DNA of 23,573 nucleotides, taken from contig JBDHWF010000062.1 of assembly GCA_039810045.1 (NCBI GenBank), positions 1 to 23,573 of the forward strand. The letters run 5' to 3'. The notes beneath the pieces were generated by a model that saw only the letters and a program-made list of their open reading frames with translations, did no database searches and was not told where the DNA came from. The stretch is from CADCWN01 sp039810045. GTDB taxonomy: Bacteria; Chloroflexota; Chloroflexia; Thermomicrobiales; CADCWN01. The position numbers were made by a program, and so were the translations under genes. Shown here one piece after another: positions 8,670 to 15,395 of this stretch; positions within the stretch are counted from its first letter, which is position 1; each line of letters begins with the position of its first letter.

Positions 8670-9737
8670 CTACAGTTCGGCCACTCGCGCAATCTGGCCG
8701 CTTCCGGCTGACTGATACGCTGCTTCCAGCAACTCAACCACCCGCAGCCCGACAGTCCCATCAGCCCGATTCTCCGTAGTCTTCCCCAGTAGAAGATCGA
8801 CCAGATGGCGCGAAGTCGCTTCACGCGGGTAACGGTCTGCTTCGGGCGTCACGGACAACGCCTCGCTCGTCCCATCCTGGTAATGCAGTGTGCAAGAACC
8901 GCTCATCGGGTCAAGCAAGGCATACCCCTCGGAACCGTAAATCCGATACTCCAGCTGCTGATGCCCCGACTGGCGGGCGGGAATTCCTCCCGTACTGGCG
9001 ATCGTCCCAACGGTGCCACCCGCGAAGCGCACGCTGATGGCATCACAAAGATCGACCTGCACGTCGAACCGCTCCATGAACGCCGCCACTTCAGTCGCCG
9101 CTAACCCCGTCAGCCAGAGCAGTAACGCAGCGGCGTGCGTCACCTGCAAATGCCCCTGTCCACCGCCGGCCACCTGCGGGTCGCTGTAACTATTCGCCAG
9201 TGGCCCAGTCACTTCCCAGTCAAACACTTTGGCGTAGGCAAGCGGATTAGCGCGGTAATATTCCAATACCATCGAGGCAAAGAGGGTATCAACCAGTTGC
9301 AGTTGGCCCAATGCGCCCGCCGCGATCTTCTCGCGCAATATCGCGTGTTGCTCAATAAAGTGATACGGGTAGCCAACGACGAGCGGAACGTTTTTCTCCG
9401 CCGCCAACTGGCACAATCGCCGCGCCTCCCGCGCTCGCAGCACCATCGGCTTCTCCAGCATCAGGCCCAAACCGCGTTCCAGCACAGCGCTGGCAAGTTC
9501 ATAGTGCGTAGCGTGCGGGGTGGCGATCACCACCCCATCCAGTGCCCCGCTATCAAGCATCTCGCGGTAGTCAGTATATCTCCGCTTCAGGTCAAAGGCG
9601 TCGCCCGCCGCATTCAACCGCTCGGCGTTCGGGTCGGCCAACGCCACCACGGCTGCATCGGGGTACGTCGTCAACGAGGGGAGGTGCGCGTAGGTTGTCC
9701 ACCAACCAGTGCCAATAATCCCAATTCGTGCTACCAT
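8670..9737 (-). CDS. Gfo/Idh/MocA family NAD(P)-dependent oxidoreductase
   Basis: A 355-residue sugar dehydrogenase of the Gfo/Idh/MocA family. The N-terminal Rossmann fold has GIIGTGWW at 6-13, an acidic residue ending strand 2 (LADPN, about 33-37) and ATPHATH at 72-78. The catalytic-lysine motif EKP is at 95-97. The C-terminal alpha/beta domain follows. In the motif usually reading GGGxLxDxGxH the sequence is GGGQGHLQVTH (191-201): the final His is kept at 201, but the usual Asp position is Leu197. Family members oxidise or reduce ring hydroxyls of sugars, glycosides or inositols, often at C3. ATG 9737 follows a GAGGGAGG Shine-Dalgarno. It is 24 bp after the methyltransferase gene. Pairing with the TIM-barrel epimerase at 10967-11809 is typical of 3-keto-sugar pathways. 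Confidence 0.9.
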   Translation of the reverse strand: MVARIGIIGTGWWTTYAHLPSLTTYPDAAVVALADPNAERLNAAGDAFDLKRRYTDYREMLDSGALDGVVIATPHATHYELASAVLERGLGLMLEKPMVLRAREARRLCQLAAEKNVPLVVGYPYHFIEQHAILREKIAAGALGQLQLVDTLFASMVLEYYRANPLAYAKVFDWEVTGPLANSYSDPQVAGGGQGHLQVTHAAALLLWLTGLAATEVAAFMERFDVQVDLCDAISVRFAGGTVGTIASTGGIPARQSGHQQLEYRIYGSEGYALLDPMSGSCTLHYQDGTSEALSVTPEADRYPREATSRHLVDLLLGKTTENRADGTVGLRVVELLEAAYQSAGSGQIARVAEL

Positions 9738-9761
9738 CTTCCTCCCTCTCGTTTCAGGCCC

Positions 9762-10565
9762 TCAGCCCTGCACCTTCGTCGCTACTAGCATAAAGTAGTG
9801 CGCCCGCAACGTTACACCGCCCGCCATTTCACACCGCCGCTGAATCGCTGTCAGCGCGGAGAAATAGCGCTCCACACTGAAATCGGGGATCTGCCAGGGC
9901 GCTGCCTTCAGGTAGTAGGCGATCGCCCCAGCATCAGTGAACTGTTTGGCAGGAAACGCCTCCGCTACCTGCTCGATCTGCAACCCACTCGCCACCAGTT
10001 GGTTTTGGGCGTAGGCCAGATTCCAGAACAGATAATCGGTGCCACCCTCTGCCTCAAGCAACTGGTTGAGATCAAGGTCATTCGTGCCGCCCACCTGTTG
10101 CGTAATGAAGGTACCGCCGGGGCGCAAGATCCGCAACACCTCCTGCGGATCATAGGCCTCATGGCGATCAATGATCAGATCAAACGTGGCAGCGGCATAC
10201 GGTAGCGGCGGCGCATCCTGATTGGGAATCTCGCTGACCGTGATCCCCAACGGGGCGAGCCGTTCCCGCGCAAGCGGCAGGTTTGGCGGATAGCCCTCGG
10301 TGGCACAGACGGTCGGCGGCAGCGGGGCCAGACTCGCCAGAAACTCCCCGCCGCCCGTACCCATATCAAGCAAAGCGGTCGCCTTGGGCAAGGCCGCCGT
10401 CACCAGCGCCCGATAATCCCACGGCAGTGGGGCTTCGTTCATCCGTCCATCCAGATACGAAAAATCCCAGCCGGAAAATGGCGCTGCAGCCTCGGCATCA
10501 AGCCAGGCCCGCAGCGCAGCCAAGTCATCGCCAAATCGCCGCGTGGTCACGCCTCCGGCCTCCAT
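9762..10565 (-). CDS. Class I SAM-dependent methyltransferase
   Basis: A 267-residue protein with the class I methyltransferase fold. Motif I is LLDMGTGGGEFL (about 66-77), the acidic end of strand 2 is in CATEGYPPN, motif IV is FDLIIDRHEAYD and the post-motif is LRILRPGGTFITQQVGG. The substrate cannot be told. Its closest look-alikes are generic Methyltransf_11/25 proteins, so a sugar O-methyltransferase or an unrelated small-molecule enzyme are both possible. The start is uncertain. TTG at 10568 and ATG at 10565 have only a weak AGAAG upstream, whereas GTG at 10550 has GGAGG eight bases before it. ATG 10565 is given here; it lies 6 bp after the stop of the mutarotase gene, implying translational coupling. 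Presence inside a sugar-handling operon is unusual and noted in the findings. Confidence 0.85.
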   Translation of the reverse strand: MEAGGVTTRRFGDDLAALRAWLDAEAAAPFSGWDFSYLDGRMNEAPLPWDYRALVTAALPKATALLDMGTGGGEFLASLAPLPPTVCATEGYPPNLPLARERLAPLGITVSEIPNQDAPPLPYAAATFDLIIDRHEAYDPQEVLRILRPGGTFITQQVGGTNDLDLNQLLEAEGGTDYLFWNLAYAQNQLVASGLQIEQVAEAFPAKQFTDAGAIAYYLKAAPWQIPDFSVERYFSALTAIQRRCEMAGGVTLRAHYFMLVATKVQG

Positions 10566-10571
10566 CAACTT

Positions 10572-10889
10572 CTACGCCATGTGGAACATTTCGGGCAGCA
10601 GCACGGCAAAGCCCGTAGCTGGGTCAGTCTCAATTGTCAGCAGATCTTGCATATATGCTTGCCAGCGGGCATTGACGGCATCAAGCGCCAGCGTGCGGGT
10701 CATCCGCGCAAAATCTTCGCATTCCAGGTAGGCAAAGAGGGTCTCGCCATGCCGAAAGATACTGTAGTTGTGAATCCCCGCCCCCCGTAACGCTTCCAGC
10801 ATCTCCGGCCAGATCTCATCATGCCGCCGCTGGTACTCCACAGGATCAGCCCCTGGTTTGAGGTGAATCAGAAAGGAGATCCGCTCCAT
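10572..10889 (-). CDS. rhaM: L-rhamnose mutarotase (RhaM family)
   Basis: A 105-residue protein, the normal size for RhaM (EC 5.1.3.32), which interconverts the anomers of L-rhamnose and related 6-deoxy or L-sugars. The dimeric alpha-beta barrel family is recognised from ISFLIHLKPG at the N-terminus, then YQRRHDEIWPEM (19-30) with the conserved His23 and Trp27, then GIHNYSIF (about 38-45) and LFAYLE (about 51-56), and an acidic and aromatic C-terminal region. ATG 10889 follows AAAGGA. No rhamnose isomerase, kinase or aldolase gene is in the window, so the actual sugar may not be rhamnose. It is the second gene of the minus-strand cluster, 77 bp after the TIM-barrel gene. Confidence 0.9.
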   Translation of the reverse strand: MERISFLIHLKPGADPVEYQRRHDEIWPEMLEALRGAGIHNYSIFRHGETLFAYLECEDFARMTRTLALDAVNARWQAYMQDLLTIETDPATGFAVLLPEMFHMA

Positions 10890-10966
10890 CGTGCCATCCT
10901 TTCGCCTGTCATGCCGCCCACAGCATCGGCTGCCAACGCCTTGCTATTCCCTGAATCCTGCCTGTT

Positions 10967-11809
10967 CTATGCCAGATTCGCGACGTGTTGGCGTAACTCA
11001 TCGGCCAGCATAAGCGTCTCCGAAACGACATCGAGCCGATTACAATCGCGCCATTCCTGCCAGGTATATTCCACGCAGAGATAGCCGTTATAGCCAGTCG
11101 CAGCCAATCGCTGCACCAGATCACCGAAGTCAATTGTTCCTTCAGCACGCACCGCCTGCAACTGCCCCAGAGCCGCCTGCCGCGCATGGAAATGCCCCGC
11201 GTGCGGAAGCAGCGGGTGGACCCGCGCCGGAGGCATCCCCGCCGCCACAAAATGACTATAGTCAAGCGTGCATTGTAGCCCAGGCACCGCCTCGAACAGG
11301 GCCAGCGCCCGCTCCGGCTCCTCCACAACCGACTCTAAATGCGGCTCAATACTGATCCGCAAGCCCGCGCTGCGCCCCGCCTGCACAAACTCGGTCAGCG
11401 CAGTCACCGCCAGGGCAAACGACGCATCAGCGCCCAGATCTGCCCAGATCACCCCAGGAAGCAACGTCATCCCTGGACAACCAGTCAGCCGACAGAACTC
11501 CACCAACGCTGCAAACCGCTGCCGATTCGCCGCTTGCAGCGCGGCGTCGGGGGTATTCACTGGGCGGTCACGAAAACCACGCCCAAAGGTGGGAAAGAGA
11601 TCGGCAATCGTCAGGCCCGCCGCAGTGGTCGCCCGCTTCACCCGCTCGGCTTCACCGTACGGGTCGGCCTCAATCGCCTCGACACTCAGATGGGTTCCAT
11701 CCAGGTGTGCGCCCAGATCAACCGCCCCGATCCCCAGCAGCGCGATCTGGTGCAAACTTTGCTCGAACGAGAGCAACGGAAACGAAAATGAGGTACAGGT
11801 CAGGTCCAT
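10967..11809 (-). CDS. Sugar phosphate isomerase/epimerase (xylose-isomerase-like TIM barrel)
   Basis: A 280-residue TIM-barrel protein of the AP endonuclease 2/xylose-isomerase-like superfamily, comparable to IolE, hydroxypyruvate isomerases and 3-keto-glycoside-processing enzymes. The expected divalent-metal ligands are present on successive strands: Glu155 in ISIEPHLES, Asp183 in TLDYSHF, His208 in HFHAR and Glu247 in CVEYTW. These proteins isomerise, epimerise or beta-eliminate keto-sugars; the exact reaction cannot be read from sequence. ATG 11809 follows AGGAG. It is the promoter-proximal gene of the seven-gene cluster, transcribed divergently from the P450 gene across a 161-bp gap. No strong promoter for it was found; TTGCCA-19-TAGCTA on the minus strand is a poor candidate. 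Confidence 0.88.
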   Translation of the reverse strand: MDLTCTSFSFPLLSFEQSLHQIALLGIGAVDLGAHLDGTHLSVEAIEADPYGEAERVKRATTAAGLTIADLFPTFGRGFRDRPVNTPDAALQAANRQRFAALVEFCRLTGCPGMTLLPGVIWADLGADASFALAVTALTEFVQAGRSAGLRISIEPHLESVVEEPERALALFEAVPGLQCTLDYSHFVAAGMPPARVHPLLPHAGHFHARQAALGQLQAVRAEGTIDFGDLVQRLAATGYNGYLCVEYTWQEWRDCNRLDVVSETLMLADELRQHVANLA

Positions 11810-11931
11810 ATGTCTCGCTCCTATGCGATCAACCGAGCCGTGTTTGGGTTGTGCTACCGCGTATTTCCTGAATCACCAGTGCCGATAGCTAACCACAGAT
11901 CAGCCAATCATGGCAAGAAACACGCAACAGT

Positions 11932-11937
11932 TATACT
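11932..11937 (+). promoter_or_regulatory. Possible -10 element of the cytochrome P450 gene
   Basis: TATACT matches the sigma-70 -10 consensus at five of six positions, 33 bp before the P450 start. It lies within the short inverted repeat GTTA-N4-TAAC (11930-11941). The -35 region (TGGCAA at 11911, 15-bp spacer) is poor. The position is plausible for a 25-30 nt leader. Confidence 0.4.
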
Positions 11938-11970
11938 TAACCAGGTTGTACTGCTGAAAGGAAGCTGCAG

Positions 11971-13257
11971 ATGCAAGCACCAACTGTCAGTTACTTCCCT
12001 GGCGAAATGCTCCTGTGGGCGCACCATCGGCGCGGCCCAGTCTTCAGCGCGAGAGTGGGCCGACAACGTTACCACTATCTCATGGGGCCAGCGGCGAACG
12101 CGTTCATCTTTGCCAACGATAAGCTCTTTCGCGTGCGGGAGGCGTTCGCTGCCCTGATCCCCATCGACGGCCCTACCTCGTTGATCGTCTCTGATGGCGC
12201 AGACCACACACGGCGCCGTCAACTCGTCCAGCCTGGATTGCATCAACGCCAGGTAAATAGCTATCTGGAGATCATGGCCACCACTGCTGATCAGGCGCTG
12301 GATGCCCAACGTCCAGGTGAACCATTCGATGCTTACGCAGTCTTCCGCGCAGCGATCCGCCGCTCCACGCTGCGCGCACTTTTCGGCGAGCGAATGGCCG
12401 CGCAGGCCGACGCAGTCGGCAATCACCTGCAACCGCTGCTCGACATCGCCGATCGCCTTCCCGATCTGATTGCGATGCACCAGCGACTACAAACACCGTT
12501 CTGGCGCCGAGCGATGCACGCGCTCGCCCGCCTGAACAGCTTTATCTATGGCGAGATTGCCCGAATCAAAGCGCAAGGCGATGAATCCGAAAGCCAGGTA
12601 CTCGCCACACTGATCTACGGACGAGACGGTACTGGTTCCGGCCTGACTGACCAGGAAATACGCGATCAGATGGTGACGATGATCGCCGCTGGCTACGAGA
12701 CTACCAGTGCCGCAATGGCCTGGATCTTGTACGCCCTTGGCGGACGCCCAGAAGTGCAGGCTCAAGCGCGGGCGGAAGTTGCTGCGGTCACTGGTGGTGC
12801 GCCGCCCACCACCGCACACCTGCCCCAACTCAAACTGCTCAATGCGATTCTGCTTGAATCCTTACGGCTCTATCCCCCAGCAGTGATCTCAGCTCGCTAC
12901 GTCGCCGAGAGTTTTACCTTTGCAGGCCACGCAATACCAGCAGGGGCCATGCTGATCTATAGCCCCTACGTCACACACCGTAGCCCGGCGGTATATGCTG
13001 ACCCGCGCGCCTTCCGCCCGGAACGCTGGTTGGGCGATGCTCCACGGCGGAGCGGCGCAGAGTTTCTGCCATTCGGCGGCGGTATACATCGTTGCGTTGG
13101 ATCGATGATGGCTACGACAGAGTTGACGGTGATCCTCGCCCGCCTTTTGGCTCGCACAGCATACACCCTTGAAGATCAGCGGGTGCGGGCCAAAAGTCTG
13201 GCGGCGATGCGCCCCCGCAATGGGTTATGGATCAGACTCGCAGCTACCTCCGCGTGA
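11971..13257 (+). CDS. Cytochrome P450
   Basis: A 428-residue soluble bacterial P450 (no N-terminal membrane helix), a heme mono-oxygenase. Diagnostic motifs are all present: helix C HTRRR at 79-83, helix I AGYETTS at 240-246 with the acid/alcohol pair for O2 activation, ExxR as ESLR at 296-299, the PERF-like region FRPERW at 348-353 and the heme loop FGGGIHRCVG at 368-377 with the ligand Cys375. It is full-length and appears functional. No ferredoxin or reductase gene is nearby, so electrons must come from partners elsewhere. The substrate is unknown; this motif style is shared by P450s acting on fatty acids, terpenes and carotenoids. The ATG at 11971 follows GAAAGGAAG. It is convergent with the SDR gene, 45 bp away. 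Confidence 0.95.
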   Translation: MQAPTVSYFPGEMLLWAHHRRGPVFSARVGRQRYHYLMGPAANAFIFANDKLFRVREAFAALIPIDGPTSLIVSDGADHTRRRQLVQPGLHQRQVNSYLEIMATTADQALDAQRPGEPFDAYAVFRAAIRRSTLRALFGERMAAQADAVGNHLQPLLDIADRLPDLIAMHQRLQTPFWRRAMHALARLNSFIYGEIARIKAQGDESESQVLATLIYGRDGTGSGLTDQEIRDQMVTMIAAGYETTSAAMAWILYALGGRPEVQAQARAEVAAVTGGAPPTTAHLPQLKLLNAILLESLRLYPPAVISARYVAESFTFAGHAIPAGAMLIYSPYVTHRSPAVYADPRAFRPERWLGDAPRRSGAEFLPFGGGIHRCVGSMMATTELTVILARLLARTAYTLEDQRVRAKSLAAMRPRNGLWIRLAATSA

Positions 13258-13302
13258 TTCCAGCTTCACAGGCAACGCGACAGACGTAGTGCCAGTGCCC
13301 GA

Positions 13303-14049
13303 TCAGCGCAGATCGCGTCCGCCGTTAATATCAATGGTTGCCCCGGTGATGAACCCAACGTGCGGGCTGGTCAGAAACACAATCGTGCGGGCGACCTCAG
13401 CGGGGTCGGCAAATCGTCCAGTCAGCAGCTTCGTTTGGGCATAATCTGGGGCCAGGTTATTGGCTGTATCAACCCCCATCGGTGTCAGCGTCACGCCAGG
13501 GGCCACGCAGTTCACACGCACCCGTGGCCCCAATGCCCGCGCCGCACTCTTGGTCAGGTTGACCAACCCCGCCTTCGCCGCGGCGTAATGCGCGTGGTGT
13601 GGGGCACCAGTCTGCGCGGCGACACTCGCCACGGTCACCACTGCCGCGCCCTCGCGCAAGAATGGCGTGGCCGCTTGCAGCACGTAGAACGGCCCGTTCA
13701 GGTTCACCGCGATGATCTGATCCCACTCGGCAGTGGTGAGGTCGGCGAACTGCGTCACGATATTCTGCCCCGCACAGAGGACCAACGCATCAAGCCCGCC
13801 AACCTCTTGCCCAATCGCATTGATCGCCGTGGCTACTGCCGCGGCATCGCTCAGGTCAAACCCGACTACCCAGGCGCGCCGACCCGCCTCGCGCACCTGC
13901 GCGGCAGTTTCCTGCGCTCCAGCCTCATCGCGACCGTAGCAAACGACGACATCAGCCCCTTCCTCAGCTAGCAATCGCGCTGTCACCGCGCCAATCCCAC
14001 TCGAAGCACCAGTCACCAGCGTGATTGTGTCGCGGAGTCCCAGATCCAT
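13303..14049 (-). CDS. Short-chain dehydrogenase/reductase (SDR)
   Basis: A 248-residue classical SDR. It has the cofactor motif TGASSGIG at 13-20, an NAG-type motif as CAGQ at 92-95, the catalytic Ser142 in VTVASVAA, the catalytic pair Tyr155 and Lys159 in YAAAK and the C-terminal ITGATIDINGGRDLR. Close relatives include FabG-like 3-oxoacyl-ACP reductases and glucose or other alcohol dehydrogenases; the substrate is not predictable. CYGR after strand 2 (37-40) suggests an NADP(H) preference, as an inference. The frame opens with GTG (14052) next to ATG (14049). GGGGGTGA precedes both and the ATG is preferred for spacing. It is transcribed alone, converging on the P450 gene; a shared oxidation pathway with that enzyme is possible but unproven. 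Confidence 0.9.
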   Translation of the reverse strand: MDLGLRDTITLVTGASSGIGAVTARLLAEEGADVVVCYGRDEAGAQETAAQVREAGRRAWVVGFDLSDAAAVATAINAIGQEVGGLDALVLCAGQNIVTQFADLTTAEWDQIIAVNLNGPFYVLQAATPFLREGAAVVTVASVAAQTGAPHHAHYAAAKAGLVNLTKSAARALGPRVRVNCVAPGVTLTPMGVDTANNLAPDYAQTKLLTGRFADPAEVARTIVFLTSPHVGFITGATIDINGGRDLR

Positions 14050-14220
14050 CACTCACCCCCAACCGCCATTAACCGCCAGTCGTTGTTCCCAGTCTACACC
14101 GCAGCACCAAAAGCCCCAACCAGCGCAACGCCACCCCTAATGATCGCTTGCATATGTATGGTACTATTACATCTATCCATCATAGGCCATAGGCGCATTT
14201 TCGCGCAGAAAGGCGAAGTG

Positions 14221-14868
14221 ATGCAGCGACGATGGTCAGCGATTGGCCGAACAATCCTGATTTTTGGTGGGTTGTTGGCGCTACTGTCACTCGGCAGTGC
14301 CACCCAATCAGGAAAGGCGGCGGACACGCTGCGAATCTACGATTGGGCCGGCCCAGCTCCTACGCGAACTGAAGATGCTCCCGTCTCCGGGACGGGATCT
14401 GTCCCGCTCTGGCAGACGGAGTTTCTGCCGCTAGCGCTGCACAGTACTCCTGCTCGCAGTGATGGTCGGCCCATTGCTTTCCTGACGCCGCTGCCCACAG
14501 GCGTCACTGAACAAGCGTTGGTCGCCCCATCATTCATCCCCAACGACAACCCCAACTTCATCGGCTACCATCTGGCAACAGTGCGCTATCGCTACAATGG
14601 CAGCGACCTCTACCTCGCTACCTTGCAGCCCGCCAACCTGGGGCTACAACGCCCGCTCGATCTTGGGCGCAGCTATCAGGGTCTCAACAACGGTCGCCAC
14701 CTCTACCATAACGCCGCAGTCTACCGCGAAGGCCCAAACCTCGAAATCCGCCGCACCTTCAACCAACTGAGCTTTGTCGAAAACGGTCTGGTGATCGTCC
14801 TCGCCAGCGAACTCCCTGCTGATCAACTCTTGCCCTTCGCGACGATGATCACCCTGCCGACCAAGTAA
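14221..14868 (+). CDS. Secreted protein of unknown function
   Basis: A 215-residue protein. Residues 1-34 look like a signal peptide: RR near the start, hydrophobic 11-24, then an SGKAAD cleavage-like site. The mature part is neutral, rich in Leu, Pro and Asn, with predicted beta-strands (YHLATVRYRYNGSDLYLATLQ). Its end, GLVIVLASELPADQLLPFATMITLP, faintly resembles the C-terminus of DUF4367-type or other anti-sigma/MucB-like extracellular domains; this is a weak impression only. The frame opens at 14083, but the ATG at 14221 has AAAGGCGA upstream and begins the signal peptide, so it is chosen. The gap before it (14050-14220) contains TACTAT at 14162-14167 as a possible -10. It is followed 11 bp later by a membrane protein gene and probably forms an operon with it. 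Confidence 0.75.
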   Translation: MQRRWSAIGRTILIFGGLLALLSLGSATQSGKAADTLRIYDWAGPAPTRTEDAPVSGTGSVPLWQTEFLPLALHSTPARSDGRPIAFLTPLPTGVTEQALVAPSFIPNDNPNFIGYHLATVRYRYNGSDLYLATLQPANLGLQRPLDLGRSYQGLNNGRHLYHNAAVYREGPNLEIRRTFNQLSFVENGLVIVLASELPADQLLPFATMITLPTK

Positions 14869-14879
14869 ACAGAAGGCGG

Positions 14880-15329
14880 ATGGGAGATATGATGCCGACG
14901 CCGGAAAGAACCAGGGCACGCTTATGGGGCAGTTGGGGCCTTGCTGGACTGACTGCGCTGCTCGTTGGCTGTTCTGCCTGGTGGTTGCCACACCCCAGTG
15001 AAACGCTCGCAGCTCATTTGCTCCGGCTGATCGTCGGCTTCGCTGGCCTGATCGGGCTGCTGGGGGTCATCATTGCCACGCAAGACCCCGCCATCACTAC
15101 CGCGCTCTGGTGGGCGGCGATTGGCCTGCTGATCGCTGCGGGAATGGTAGGGATCTTCTCGATTGGTGTTGGCTACCTGCTGGCGGCGGGTGTGCTGGGT
15201 TTCGCGCTGACTCGCCTGCCACACGCTCACGACCGCCCCTGGTGGCACCCGCGCTATCTCTGCTGGGGCATCGGGGCCTTTACCGTGGCCTTCTGGGGAA
15301 TCTATCTATCCATGCTGTCGTTCCGTTAG
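14880..15329 (+). CDS. Small polytopic membrane protein of unknown function
   Basis: A 149-residue inner-membrane protein with four or five hydrophobic segments: LAGLTALLVGCSAWWL, LLRLIVGFAGLIGLLGVIIA, ALWWAAIGLLIAAGMVGIFSIGVGYLLAAGVLGFAL and the final WGIGAFTVAFWGIYLSMLSF. A short charged N-terminus and the loop RLPHAHDRPWWHPR separate them. No known family is recognised. Three in-frame ATGs lie at 14880, 14889 and 14892; the first is close behind AGAAGG, and the third has GGGAG at better spacing, so the exact start is uncertain by four residues. The 11-bp gap to the upstream secreted-protein gene suggests co-expression. The gene ends just before a strong hairpin. Confidence 0.72.
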   Translation: MGDMMPTPERTRARLWGSWGLAGLTALLVGCSAWWLPHPSETLAAHLLRLIVGFAGLIGLLGVIIATQDPAITTALWWAAIGLLIAAGMVGIFSIGVGYLLAAGVLGFALTRLPHAHDRPWWHPRYLCWGIGAFTVAFWGIYLSMLSFR

Positions 15330-15341
15330 CGGGCAAGCACA

Positions 15342-15370
15342 AAGGCCGGAGCATTGCTGCTCCGGCCCTT
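15342..15370. terminator. Hairpin between convergent genes, probable bidirectional terminator
   Basis: GGCCGGAGCA pairs perfectly with TGCTCCGGCC across a TTGC loop, extended by AAG/CTT with one bulged base. It lies 12 bp after the plus-strand membrane protein and 25 bp after the end of the minus-strand sigma factor gene. The T-tract is weak on the plus strand; the minus strand continues TTTGTGCTTG. Structure is certain, function inferred. Confidence 0.75.
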
Positions 15371-15395
15371 GTGGTGTAGCTGGTATTGCGGTGGG

